Program-made: the position numbers and the translations under genes
The notes under the pieces: model-generated
Seen by the model: only the letters and a program-made list of their open reading frames with translations
Database searches by the model: none
What the model was told of the DNA's origin: nothing
Assembly: GCF_964275005.1 (NCBI RefSeq)
Contig: NC_092692.1
Coordinates: forward strand, 12,634,764-12,698,763
DNA length: 64,000 nucleotides
Source: Diadema setosum
Lineage: Eukaryota > Echinodermata > Echinoidea > Diadematoida > Diadematidae
Direction: 5' to 3'
Shown here: piece by piece, positions 36,089 to 49,025 of the stretch
How the letters are laid out: every line of letters begins with the position of its first letter
How positions within the stretch are numbered: position 1 is the stretch's first letter

Positions 36089-39000
36089 TACATGCACGAC
36101 ACACGGGCAACCGAAGCGGCAAAATTTAACGATTAATGCACAGGTGTAATAATAAGAAGAGACTATATCATACGTGTGATATGGCTAAAGAGCTGGTTCT
36201 TGTTTCTCGTTGAAAATTATTTATTTTACGGGATCATAAAAGACACGTCACCACAGGGCAATATTTTACATTCACACGCAAGACACGAAAACAACTTATA
36301 ACAGGAAGGGAATTTGCGTCCTTTTACAATGGCAAGACATGCAATGATCCACATCACTGACTTATAAATAAAGCATTAGAAAGAAAACAAGCCCATTTAC
36401 GGTACTCATCATACGTAATTGTTACAAAAAATCTATCCAACAACTTAATGTACATTCCTCGAAGCTGTTAAAGTACATATAGGTACACAAACATCTTTGG
36501 ATTCTCAACCAGTTTTGGACAAGTTTGATAATATTCTAAAATTCATTTTACACGATTTCAATTCCTAAGCACGTTCGTACTCTTCACACACTGTCAATCT
36601 ACCGAAAGTGATTTGAGCACATAGCTTATTTTACTTGACACACGTTTAAATCTACTCAATGAAGCTGTAATTACATTTGTTTCAAAGAAATATGAAGGTT
36701 TGGATCTTGCGCGTCAACTTGAAATTGAACTAAGATACTTCACGCATCAAAGTACACTCTAAAAATGATCGCAACGTTCGTCAAAAAGCCTGGCAAATAC
36801 AGGTATTTGTGTTGTGTTACGTTTTGTCATGTCAATCAAAACTTTCTGGACCGCCGAAGGTCTTGATGAAACTATACCCGACCAGCAGGTTCGAAATTGG
36901 CAGAATGGATTACCAACGTCCAATATAGTCAGATGAAAACTCTGTTATACATAATAATCACATTCGTCACATAAAACACCTGTACAGGAAAAAAAAAAAA
37001 AAAAGCGGCTTGGCTTCGACTGACCGCTATTGCCAACTCCTCATATACTTTGTATGTCACAACGCGGCTGTTGAACAATATACGCACTGTCATAAGCATC
37101 AAAGTCATAAATGCGGTGATCCGCAATGCCGCCCTATAATGAAATTGAATGTTACGTATTTAAAAGCAATATCATTTTCCCTTGAGGACGGGTGAAACAC
37201 TAGGCCAATACAGTGTACAAACATGCCCACTCACAGTCAATAGGTTTATGTAATGACTGCACTCTCCTTGAATTCCAAACAGCGCTCATCGTAAAAACTC
37301 CAGCGTTCGATATTATCAGTTAGCGTAGATTTCAACAAATCACGCAAAATGTATAGACAGTTTCATTGTAGGCGACACTATTGATCCCAATCACAATCAA
37401 AACATAAAAAAGTATTTCTTGCTTGCCATAAATATAGTGTGGTGTTGAATCTTTTCGTCACTCGCTGACACGTGGTGTATTATTTTGTATACACAAAATG
37501 CCCTTATCTTGAATTGACAGGTGTCAGAAGTTCCTCTCGTCACGGATATTTTTCATTATGATCATTCATATATAATTCATCATCTAAAGATGGAAATGCA
37601 ATGCAATACAGGCACATGCATATGAAAATAAAATTTTGACTTTTGAATAGTTATGTCTCAAAGATGTTTCTTTCCCCAACTAACTTCTCCCAATTCACAA
37701 GTGCACAATTATTACTGTAGCGAATGTCCACATTGACTTAATCCTTGTCTTCTTGTTATCGCGTGCGGCGTTGCCGGCCAGCTCCAGAATCTCAGCGGTC
37801 AGGTCGCATCTTGACCGAGGTAAACAAAGAATCAACATGAAGCCCTGTAGAATCCCTCTCCTTTTCAAAACACGTCGGCACAGCTGAAATGCACTTTCTA
37901 GCATAACAATCAACGTCTTGCCAACGTTGTGCCCTGTCTGTGCCTTGACTGTAAAGAGACAACATGGAAATTGCAAAGTGCTTCGTAAGCAATATCGATG
38001 AAAGGTATAATACTGCTGAATTTTGAAGACTGGAATCCATGCATGCAAAGGTGTTTGATGTACCGAAACTCCATCCCGAATCCAAGTCTCATGATACAGC
38101 TCTACGTTGCAGCAGCAGCATTGACTGCGCTTGGAAAACGTTATTTCTCATAAAACTTGTTGGCGAACAGTCAGTGTGTGCAGATGGTATAAAAAGTCAC
38201 CTTAAATTATACGTGAATGCAATTAAACGTCGAAACAAACAGATAAAATTGGTCAAAGAATGACCTCACTCACATCATATAATCTTGGGGAAAATGATAA
38301 AGATCAATGTCCATGACTATGAGACATAAGCTTCAGATTATTGCTGTAAAGTTTAGTTATGTCAAAATTTACATTCGTACGTTGTTAATGTACGATTAAA
38401 AGTCAACTCCGTCAGTTCTAATTGTAACGATACAAAACTCCAAGTATTTTTTTTTTTTGCGGTCAAAACCGCTACCAAATACCGTCGTCATATTATAAAA
38501 GTGCACAATTTTATTGCAGAAGCGTTAAGCTGTATGTTCTTGATATCGTTGCTTGAAAATTGAAATTTGAGTACATGTACATTGCAATTTCTTGAAAGGG
38601 CGAGTTTCACTGCTGTGACTCCGAGTTAAATCAGTTTAGATTCGTGTGACGATATAAACCTTACGCAACAAGTTCTGTTAGGGTACCTTGATGAGTTGTG
38701 CAGAATTTACACTGGTAACAATCCGCATGGAAGATGGATGGACCATTTGGGGACCAATATAGGCTTACATGCCTTTCGAATGACGCGGCGGAGGCATAAA
38801 AAAGCAGGAGAATAGTGTACTGCATGACAATACACTAATCAATACGATAGAAGATGTGTTTTATTTCATACTTATGTTTTGTTTGTTTGTTTTTTGGCTA
38901 TCCACGAGAGCAGCATCCAATTATTTCCAGCCGCATGTACTGTTATCATCAGTCACTTCGATTTGAGACGTTCACGTTCAGCACGCCAAGTTAACACAGA

Positions 39001-41209
39001 ATCATCAACTGCCGAGAAGAAAGCCCGTTAATCAAATCAAGATCTCCTGAAATCGTCTCATGAATCATTTCTTTTCGAAGAGTAGATAGCAAATGGTGTT
39101 TGTGACGTAATGCTCGCCCCGCAACTTGTATGTTTTTTGGGTTTTTTTTTGTCATCACGGATGGCGCCAACCGCGAAGGCTGAGAGTAATCCTCGATCCG
39201 AATTGCCTTATCAAAAGGCAAAGTGATCTACATCGAATTACATCTTTCAAATAGATATAATCATTCAGGACGTTTCACAACAAAGTATGGGGACTCCGCT
39301 TTACTGCGATATAGCTCATGAGGCTGTGTTTTAACGGCAGCAAAGTTCAAAAGCTTTGGACGGCAAAACGAAACAGTACAAAAAAAAAAAAAGACGCATA
39401 TAACTAAAATGTCCTTGCATGTCGACATTCCATCGCAAAACACCAAAACACTCGTTACTCTTGCGTGTACAAAATATATGATCTTCTTCAAGTCTTTGGT
39501 GATCCTCACTGGCCTGGCGTTATGGCCTCGTTAGACTTACTCTTGATAACTCAAGAAAGCCTTGTGAGCTTGTATCACGAGTACTTCGTCTATGGAAGGT
39601 GATATTACTGGTGGTCAAGTTTCTTTCCTCGACGTAAAGTTCTCACGTGAGGTAAGTCGTAACAAAACTGCTCTGGTCGCGGAAACGACATGCGTCATCG
39701 CAGTCACGGCAACTTCTCTTGACGTCATATCGGTGTTTGTTCTTTCATTTGTTTTGGTTTTATTGTGACATCTTACCGGTGGTGGGCAAGTAGGCCTACA
39801 TGTAATGCCTTCCTTGATGAATCGCAATGAACACTCATGAATGAGTCGGACGCCAAAAAAGACGCACCATGATTATCTGATCAACAAGATAGAAGTAATG
39901 ACGACCTATCAGAAAAGTCTCCACAATGTGTCTTATATACGCCACTAAGGCGGCAGCATAAATGACAAAACAGAGAATGGCAGATGCATAGGTGTGATGA
40001 CGTGACGAACTTATACCTACTACATTGTATAATCACAGCTCTGGTCTTACTTACTGTAGAAACGATGTTCTCTGAGAATGTATACAGTGAGAGGCTCAAG
40101 TTGCATGGTTTATGGTAGTTCCTACACCTCGTAGCCTTCGTTCTTCTCGGACGTGGTCTGAGTTGGTATAGGTCGATTGTCTTTAGGACCATCCCCATCC
40201 AAGCAAGAATCCTCCGACGTATCACGAACCGGCGGAGCTACACGAAATAATGATGTCTCAACATCAAGTACAAATGCAGTATCGGCAGTCTCTTAAAGAG
40301 TAGTTGAAAGAACAAACTATGTAAAACTATAGTTCACGATTACTGACCGGTTGAAATTAGAAATAGGGCCATATAAATCTGGATGAGAATATGGAATGAC
40401 CAATACGGTGGCGGCAGTAACACTATTAGGAAACGTGTTAGGGTGGTGTACTTTCTTCTTTCGTCGAACTGCAGAATATTCGAAAAGGGAATTGAGGATT
40501 AGGCATTTTGAGATTGGACGGAAGGCGAACAGACAAACAGAGAGCCGAATATACATGACGGCCTCACCATAGTTGCGTTTCAGGATTGCGAGGCATCGCC
40601 GACACAATCATATACAAATTAATCCAAATAAAATGCTATATGTTCGTCCAGAGTTCTGTGACCGAATGCGGTGTGTGTTGGAGGACCTATCTACTTTAAT
40701 TGAATCCCATCTAACATGGTGCCGGACTATCAGCTGTCCAGGTCCGAAGCCGACGAGTTTTGGCAACGGGAAGGACTTGTAATATCACAACGGATTGCTG
40801 GAACTTGGCAAAGTCTCGACAAGGCGACGCACTGAGTGTTTTCACCTCGTCTTCTGTCTTTTCCTCTAAATTTCCTACACGCTCTTCGACAGTCAAGTTG
40901 TAACGATACTGAAAAGCAGATGAATAAAATCAGCAAGAAAATGTCTTTTCCTGTCGAATATTGTTACTTTTCCAAGATTTATCTGCTCTTGACGATCCTG
41001 TATCTTGGTCACAAAAGCAGGCCGTGAGTACATCCGGCTTTGCGCAAAATTAAAACAAATGGTCAAGTTGGTGACCTATCATAACTGTTCACAGAATGCG
41101 CCCTCAACTGGCTTCACGCTATGTTTCCTGTGATTGCAAATTGTATGAAACAATGACCTATACATGGTGGAATGGAGAGCGAGGTCTCGTCACCCCTGTC
41201 CAACAGCAA
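36089..41209. other. No intact gene recognised around the H2A fragment
   Basis: Moderately complex, largely repeat-free DNA with several 60-115-codon frames. Only the H2A fragment (37740-37802) could be identified. A weak H4-like stretch is near 39.7 kb. Confidence 0.35.
37740..37802 (-). pseudogene. Histone H2A internal fragment
   Basis: On the minus strand 21 codons read LTAEILELAGNAARDNKK followed by TRI, identical to the core of canonical histone H2A. The sequence on both sides is unrelated: upstream is ..CLPRSRCD, and downstream is KSMWTFAT instead of the expected continuation. The TRI ending is that of canonical H2A, not macroH2A or H2A.Z. The copy lacks start, docking domain and stop, so it is a fragment and not a gene. 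The fragment is only 63 nt yet perfectly conserved at the protein level, which suggests a fairly recent capture. Confidence 0.82.
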
Positions 41210-41349
41210 CCTGGGGCCATTTCATCAAGTGTTTTATCAGTGCAACTTTTCACTGACATATTTGCTCTCATTAAGTCAATCAGATGCAAGGATTTCAGTA
41301 GCTGAAAGCACTTGTCAGTGACCTACAAGTTTCATGCAACGTTTCCCTG
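41210..41349. mobile_element. Short MITE (CCTGGGGCCATTTCATCAAG ends)
   Basis: Left CCTGGGGCCATTTCATCAAGTG, right AAGTTTCATGCAACG..CCCTGG, with CACTGACA/TGTCAGTG inside. About 140 bp, moderately diverged. Confidence 0.5.
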
Positions 41350-41706
41350 GAGCTATCAGGTCGAAGGAGACACAGCCGCCGGGCCACAGAGTTCAGATGC
41401 TTAGAGTCAGCTGCAGTATGCATTATGAACCATCAGATAGAACGTCCAAGAGCTACCAATCAAGATTTGAGCTGAGTCACAGCAAACCCTTGCAAAGACC
41501 CCATGATGGGATTACTGTACTACCTTGTACCACTCCGTTTGGATCTTGTTGTTCCTACTGATTGGGTTATCACTCGAGCAAAAACGATATGAAATCTAAC
41601 AGCCAAATGCGAATGCCCCAAAATGTCCAGTCAGTTTGGCGAGGTCAGTTGGGCAGAAACAATTCCACGACGCGAAAGCAAGGGTGAAAATGATATATGT
41701 TTCTCA

Positions 41707-41880
41707 CCAGTGCCCTGTTGCATAAAACCCTTACCGCTGGACTTACCGCTCCTTTCTAGCGGTAAGTCTTCAAATTAGCGGTAAAGCTTATAATCCTTGA
41801 TGCTGATTGGCTGTGACGCCTAATTTTGACGGTAGTTACCATTGAAATTCAACGGTAAGTTTTATGCAACGGGCCACTGG
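41707..41880. mobile_element. Short MITE (CCAGTGCCCTGTTGCATAAAAC ends)
   Basis: Left CCAGTGCCCTGTTGCATAAA followed by ACCCTTACCG; right CGGTAAGTTTTATGCAACGGGCCACTGG. Inner GCGGTAAG repeats are also inverted. About 174 bp. Confidence 0.75.
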
Positions 41881-44199
41881 TGCGTGATTTTCTCAGAATA
41901 TATGTCGTGATTGTTTTTTCTCGACTTTCTCACGAGCTCGGAGAATTATATCCATGATGCACGAGGCTCCAACAAACATGATCCAAACGTACCAGATGAT
42001 TTATAGGCCAGATTCTCTACCTGCAACTAGAAGTCTAACGGCAACTTTATGACTGCAACGAATTTGGAAATGGTAAACATACCTTGAGCGGACACTACTA
42101 AACAGCACGACAAACAAGGACTTTCTGGCATTCACATTCAAAGGAAGACGACAAAAATTATTAACAAACGGAAACGACATGCAGCAGTAAAAGGATGGGC
42201 AACAGACTATGGAGCATCCTTGTCAAAGTGGCGGAGGGCGAGCCTACCGCTAACCTCTTGCAGAGAGCTCCAAAATTTGACAACGTCGAGGATGTTGCCT
42301 CGTGTAATCATCTCTCCACGTATACTGTGTGTGAATACTCGACATAAATACATGTATGTTACTGTATTCTGATCGACGAAGAACTCAAAGATATGTCGCA
42401 AAGAGTCTCCAACAAGTGGAGTTTCAACAGAAATTCCGCAAACGTGATTGACTCGGCAATATAGAAGACTTGACAACGTATAATCTTTGGGAAAAACAAT
42501 ATACATTGTATAAATGACATGAATGAAACCATACTATTTGATTGTTTGAAAGTAAGAGAATATTCCATTTCCACATTGTACTATACAGTGTGATCTTCCC
42601 ATTAGAACACTAAACCTTCAAGCAACGCCTACCTTCTTCCCTGTCGGGAATTTTCATGTGTTCGAACATGACAGCAGACAGACGCGTATGATACATAATC
42701 ATAACATTTTGTTGGCAAAGCCCACACCGGTGCATTTTTTTTTCACACTTTAAAATATCAACATGTCAAAGTTGTTCACTCAATGCATAAAAAGTGCGTA
42801 TTTATATAATTTCATGCTTGAAGAATCTATTCACTTTCATAACTACCACAGCACATGCAAAATCATCAGTGTCATAGTTTGAATATTGAGCCATGCTGCT
42901 TACCGGCAATAAAAGAAAAAACCCTACAAAAACAAAACAAAACAAAACAAAATAAATCATGAAATGGTGTCATTTAGGGGATTCCCGCACGCAGTTGCAA
43001 TTAGATTTCACAAACACTAAAAATATCCCTCTGGCGTGAAATTTCGAGACTGTCCAGAAAGAAATTAACCTTCCTGCACATAGGCCTACATTTCATGATA
43101 TGACCAACTTACGTGATAAAATGTAGGTTTGTTTGTTTGTTTTTTTTATTCATTTTGCTTTCATTACTTAAAGCAGGCTGTCATCCTTCAGTTTTCACGA
43201 AATCATTTTTTTTTTCTTTTTATATTTCATACTCTCTAGAAATGTAGCAAAAACACGTATCATCGCCTGTGGCAGCAGAAGAGCACTAAGGCTGTAGCAG
43301 GCTTGAAAAAAAAAACACAAAAATGATGATAGCATCCCATGAATGAGCTTTCAAAACTCTGTCAAATCCTGTCACGAACAAAAATTAAGTTCTGGGATGA
43401 AATTTCTTGAAAGCAAGAGAATGTTAATCAGAGGGGTAAAGGTTGAGGTGTGAATTTTCTTCAATTTGCCTCCCTCTACAAGTGAAATTTGTAAGATCGC
43501 AATTCCTTGCTAGGGTCTTTCAGCCTGTATTGTTGTTCGTTGCTGGCAATGAGAATTTCTTGTTCATTTGTTCAAGAAGGCAATATTTCTATGAAGTTCA
43601 AAGGTCAAATGCAATTAAAAATACATAATAACAGACATATATGCTTGCTTTGTGCTGTGTTTAGTTTTTTTGTTTTTAGTTGTTGTTTTTTGCTCAGCAA
43701 ATAAAGAGCTCAGTTGATGCTGATTATGATGACCCTCCTTTTCTCTTCCCCCCTTTTTTTTCTTGGGGGGGGGGGGACATTTTCCCATCCTCGCAGAATT
43801 ACATGCTTGGAGGACATCACAAACCTTCACATTTCACAAAAATGTGAACAAACAGTAACCCTACACATATATATATATCTTGTCACATGCAAATACAAAA
43901 ATCTAAATCTCAAATAACGAGTACTGCTAACAAACAATAAATCTATTTTCTCGGCAGCTCTAAATATATACACAGAACCATAAAAATGTAAAAGCTTGTT
44001 TATCAGTACTGAATTTCTTTGCTATACAGCTATACACATATACGGTGCAACAAGAGCACAAAATACAAGTAAAAAATGACACATACACAAATATTCAGCA
44101 TAAAAGTTCAGAGTTCAGTAAATTTGCCGGCTCACAGTATTGAAACTTTGGCTCATTTGTTCAGATGAAATCATACAAAGTTGTTTAAATGAGACAAAG
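41881..44199. other. No gene recognised
   Basis: AT-rich. (AAAAC)n at 42930-42950 and a 13-G run near 43765. The minus frame at 42207-42506 has no firm family match. Confidence 0.35.
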
Positions 44200-45246
44200 A
44201 ATTACATTTATTTTGTTAAGTCTCACTAAGCCACAGTGTCAAGAAATCTACCAAGCAATGTGCATGAGAGCTATACATGCCACACATTATTTGCATCATT
44301 AATGTCATTTTGTATTTGACTTCTCAAAGCACGATTTCAATATCAAATATCTCAAAGCAGCAACACAGCTTACTTTAGCAGGGCACCACTGCCTGGAGGA
44401 ATAAGTAAAATTAATAACCACAGACTAAAAAGCACTACTCCTCGTTCCAATAATCAGCATCGGCTGTGAGGGTAAATTCATGGCCTTACAGCATGCCTCA
44501 TGTAACAAATGTCTCACGTCATGGGTGATTTGTGTTAATTTGCTTGTTGTGTGCATCCATACATCACAAAAAACAAACAAAAACAAAAAACATTCAGCAA
44601 AAGGCCCAAACTAAAGATGCATACATGTATGTATGGATGACATAGGAAAGGCATGTGACTATTGAGTGTATCCTAATACAAGAATTGGCAGTACCACAGT
44701 GAAAAACACATTTCAAACTCTTGTTCCAAGTCAAATATTGCTTTTTCAACAAAGCAGAGAAAACATGGGTTGTGACATACTATCTAACAAATGTAGAAAA
44801 TGTTTAGCAAGGTTGTAGATAATTCCTGGCATCTGGCCCTGGCAATGACCTGGTGAAGACTAATACCGAGTAAACCCGCACAGGTGTCCTTAGGAAATGT
44901 GTGTTTTAGCAACATCACCTTGTCCTCAACAAGTTAATACCAGGTAAACTTACTTCCAAAGTAACCAAGTAGGATCTGCTGGAATACTTCCATGAATTGG
45001 ACTACCTGAAGTGCTTTCCGTACAATTAAGCTGACAGGGAAAGTTGATCTGCATGACAGCATAAAATACCACAGGCAGCAGCTCAGTGAAGATTTGGGGA
45101 AGATCTGATTCCTACTGCCAAAGTTGTGATAGCTTGAATGAAAGCAAGCTATCTACCATTTCGTGAAGGGACTACAACATTCCTCTAAAATCTTGATAAA
45201 ATTTTCACTTCCCACCCCTCTTTCCCCTTTGTTTTGTTTGTCCGGT

Positions 45247-45276
45247 TGTTTGTTTGTTTGTTTGTTTGTTTGTTTT
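45247..45276. repeat. (TTTG)n microsatellite
   Basis: About seven GTTT units. Confidence 0.9.
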
Positions 45277-46401
45277 TTTGTAGCACTGCTCACATTAAAG
45301 CAAACATTATCTTTGGAGTACACTCTACTTGACTGCTATCATCTTTCCATTCAAGGATAAAGGGTGATGCTGCTCCAGTATGTTATATGGCTACCTATAC
45401 TCAACTATAGAGGGCAGACTGCATTAGAAAATCGCTTCGCTGTACCATCATGGAACAAAGATATGCAGCTGAAGTGAACCACAATTGTAAACATTTGTTT
45501 AACGACCAAAGTGAACGGAGAATTAATGTGTTCATCTTTTGGGGAAAAAACAAAACAAAACAACAAAAGCAGGCCAAGTTCATGCAATACATCTTCTTAC
45601 ACTGACATAACATTTTGAAATTAGGAAGTTGGTAACTAAATGAAGAAAAGGGGGTGGGACTTCAGATTCCATTATTAGTACAACATTAAAAGGGGATGGC
45701 CACACATTTCCTCAAGTTTTCATTGGGCAATATTCAATGTTCATACAGAGCCATTGTATGAGTGCGCACTGAGAATTATGCTCTGATTCTAGAAGAAATC
45801 TCAATGCAATCAACATACATTGTAGTTTCATCAGATTCAATATGTGTGAATTCTTTCCATCTCCCCCTCCCTGAATCAAATACATTAATAAGGTAATACT
45901 CATCCTGAAGAGTTAATTTTGCCCTTCACATTGATCACATTCTGTTTAACAGTTTTGCAAAATTTAGTACAAAAGGAATGTATCTACACAATGCAAAATG
46001 GGTTACTTTCATACAAAGGTTGGAAAAACCAAACTCACTATGAAAAAGTAAGCCATCATCAGCCCAAGGCGAACTTCTCATATAAGTTAACCACAACTGT
46101 CTGATCTTCATCATGTGCACATAATGAATCAGAATTTTTCAAGTTACCTTGCTCTTAAGAGCTTACTGAAAATATACAAAGCAGAAAACACATGCACATC
46201 ATCTGAAAACATGCTGAGACGTGGATGAAATACTGGCTGTACCTATTGCACCTAGAACAACTTTTGACTTCTCAAGTTGAATTATTACAGCTGGTTCAGG
46301 TCTAGAATGGCAGTATGACAAATGGTGAATACTGATGAATACTTATCTATAAGGAGGAAGGGAGAAAGCACAACCTAAATAGGTAATACGTATGCATTTT
46401 A

Positions 46402-46555
46402 CAGGGGCGGATCCAGGGATTCCATAAAGGAGAGGCGCCTTGACATAATTAAAGGGGGGTGCACGAGCCCCCCATTTTTCCATTTATTTCTTTTGTTTTA
46501 GCAAAAAATAAAGAGGGGCGCCCCTCCCAGTGCGCCCCCTCTGGATCCGCCACTG
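46402..46555. mobile_element. GGCGGATCC-ended MITE, copy 3
   Basis: CAGGGGCGGATCCAGGGATTCC...CGCCCCCTCTGGATCCGCCACTG. A clean copy of about 154 bp with perfect CGGATCC ends. Confidence 0.75.
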
Positions 46556-48314
46556 TTTTATGCAATGAATACTTGAGGAATAAAGCATACTGACCTAATA
46601 GGCTGTTTTGTAAATGTATAATCAACTTTATGGATGTTTCATTCCTGGGAACATAGAGACAAGTTATTCCATTAGCCTGCTCTTCTTAAATGAAATTAAA
46701 TTGCGGGAATCCAGTTTGCATATATTACTTGTTGCTATGTCAGACAAGCCTCTTGTCAAGAAGAACCTCTGTTTAAAAGGTAAGCATAGAATGTGAATGT
46801 TTGAAAACTGCCCATCAGGTAATATGCATTTCATGCGAAGTCAAATGCATAAGTTTCTCATAAAGAGGCAATTGAAGAAGAATAGCTTCCTCCACAGTAC
46901 TTGCATCCAGTGTGAACTTCTATGCCCTAGCACACTGGTATTTTCATACCTGTGCAGATGCCATCCTCTCCTGCCCTCGATGTGAACGACATATTACCCC
47001 TTTTCATATCATTTCATCGTGCAAAGTTTGATGAAAATAATTATTTCAATTTGTTTCTTGTATTGCTTCTTCAAGAGAAAATTTCAGGCATCAACACTGC
47101 ACCATGGCCTCCCCAAGACTATTTCTAAAAATCTCATCAGTCCTTTTCTCAACTATAATACATCCATGTTACCTGTTTCATGAATCTCTGGTGGCCTCTA
47201 CTTAAGTAATCACAACAACAGACAAAAAACCCCCCCAAAAAACCCAACCTGGATGGACAACTTGAGCAGAGTATGAAATCTTCCTTCATGTGGTTTGAAA
47301 ATCAGTCTGACACTAATAATACATCTACCGTGCAGCCACATGTCGGGGCTACCTTGAATTATTTCATGAGCCATAATGAAAGACAGGTCACTAGTCCATG
47401 TACATACTGCATACATTTCTTAGAGAATCTAGCTAGACTGTTTCTACTGGGGCCTCTTAGAGCAATCGTGTGCTCTGGTTGAATTCCATTAAACATAAAA
47501 TATACAACACTGTACACTGTGTACCAACAGACAGTAGGCCTACCACTAGAAGCACTACCTTACTAGAGTTGACTGAAGGAGAGATAATTTCCTGTATTGA
47601 GGGATTCAGACTAAGCCAACAATGTTGGGAACCATCTCTTAAACCATCTGCTATAAGTTGTTCAAATTAATGAGTTTTCAAGCTTGCCTTTGCTGACTCA
47701 ACATCCTTGCCACTGAGCATGAGACTGTTCTATAACTATTCCTATGCTTAACTCTATATGTGCCATGGTGGAAAACCCCTATGTGCCACATTTTTCTGAG
47801 ATATCAGCATAGTCAAGCTTGAGAAAACATTCTGTTTTTCAAATCTATGTAACTTCTATAGATTTCTGTTAAGCTGGACATGCAGTTAGCGAAGTTGTAG
47901 AGAAAATGCCAAGTTTTGCTCTGATTAAAATTGCATGACAAATTGATGATTATTTTTCTTTGAAATGACCAGTAAGTACATTATTGTAAAGGCATGACTT
48001 TTGCACTCAAAACAGCGACAGAAACTTAGAATTTACATGCAAATCTATTAGGGAACACCTCTTGATAGTCAATCACGACATAAAATGCAGCTATATGTGA
48101 GACAAAGGAAACGCAAGAAAAGCTTTCATTGCAACGTCACATTTGGCAATTTATCGATCAGTTGGGGGGGGGGGGGTTGTTGGGTTTGAGCAGAATATGC
48201 GAAGTTGGCACGCCGTCGACTGAGTTGGACATGCGAACGTGGCACATAAAGAGTTAAGAAAGGGAGTTTCACCGAGTGTAAGTAGGTTGTCGGCTAATGT
48301 AGTGACTCAAACAC

Positions 48315-48477
48315 CAGTCGCGGATCCGGAGGGGGGCGCATCGGGCACGCACCCCCTCTTTATTTTTTGCTACAACGAAAGAAATAAAAAGAAAAAACTG
48401 TGGGGGGGGGGGGTGCATGCGCCCCCTTTAATTTTGTAAAGGCGCTATGATTTACGGAATTCCTGGATCCGCCCCTG
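48315..48477. mobile_element. GGCGGATCC-ended MITE, copy 4
   Basis: CAGTCGCGGATCCGGAGGGGGGCGC...GAATTCCTGGATCCGCCCCTG, same core as the other copies. Confidence 0.72.
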
Positions 48478-48964
48478 AACACATTCATCATTTGACTCAT
48501 ATTTGGCTGCAGTTTCCTATTACCATATTGTTATTGCTCCACATGAGCAAAATTTTTTTTTGCATCACTTTGCAAGAGGAAAGTATTTTGAAATGACAAA
48601 GACTAAAATCAAGTCTATATTCTGCACATACAGTACTGACAGCACTGGTCTGGTGTTCACAGTATTATTCATTTCTCTTCAAGCAATTTTTGTACAACAC
48701 TACTCTTGGCATCATATTTGAACAATCCTTTCAACCAGTAGCAGACCACATCAACCACTTGAAATCTTGACACAGTAAAAATGGTGTCTTCAGTGATATG
48801 TTTTCACCTGTTCCTGACAGTCGGTCTTCTCTCAAATCAATCCCAGGCCTTCAAATCCCCTCTAAAGATGTTAGTTTTCTTTTGTGGTGTTTGACTTGAT
48901 TACTCCACCGACTATTACGGTTTACCCTCGCCCTCCAGGATACTGTGAAATGAGGAATATGTTC

Positions 48965-49025
48965 GCGTGCATTTTAATTTCACGAATTTTGCGAGAGCCA
49001 AGATTCATGAAATTAAAATGCACGC
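48965..49025. repeat. Inverted repeat, 23-bp arms
   Basis: 48965-48987 (GCGTGCATTTTAATTTCACG + AAT) pairs with 49003-49025 with one mismatch and a 15-nt loop. GCGAAAAT words follow on the right, as in many dispersed CGCGAAAT-type repeats. Confidence 0.75.

Noticed and set aside
42207..42506. 99-codon minus frame, briefly considered as H4-like (VTY, ILDVV)
   Set aside because: Identities are few and scattered, spacing does not fit H4 and no nucleotide similarity was evident.
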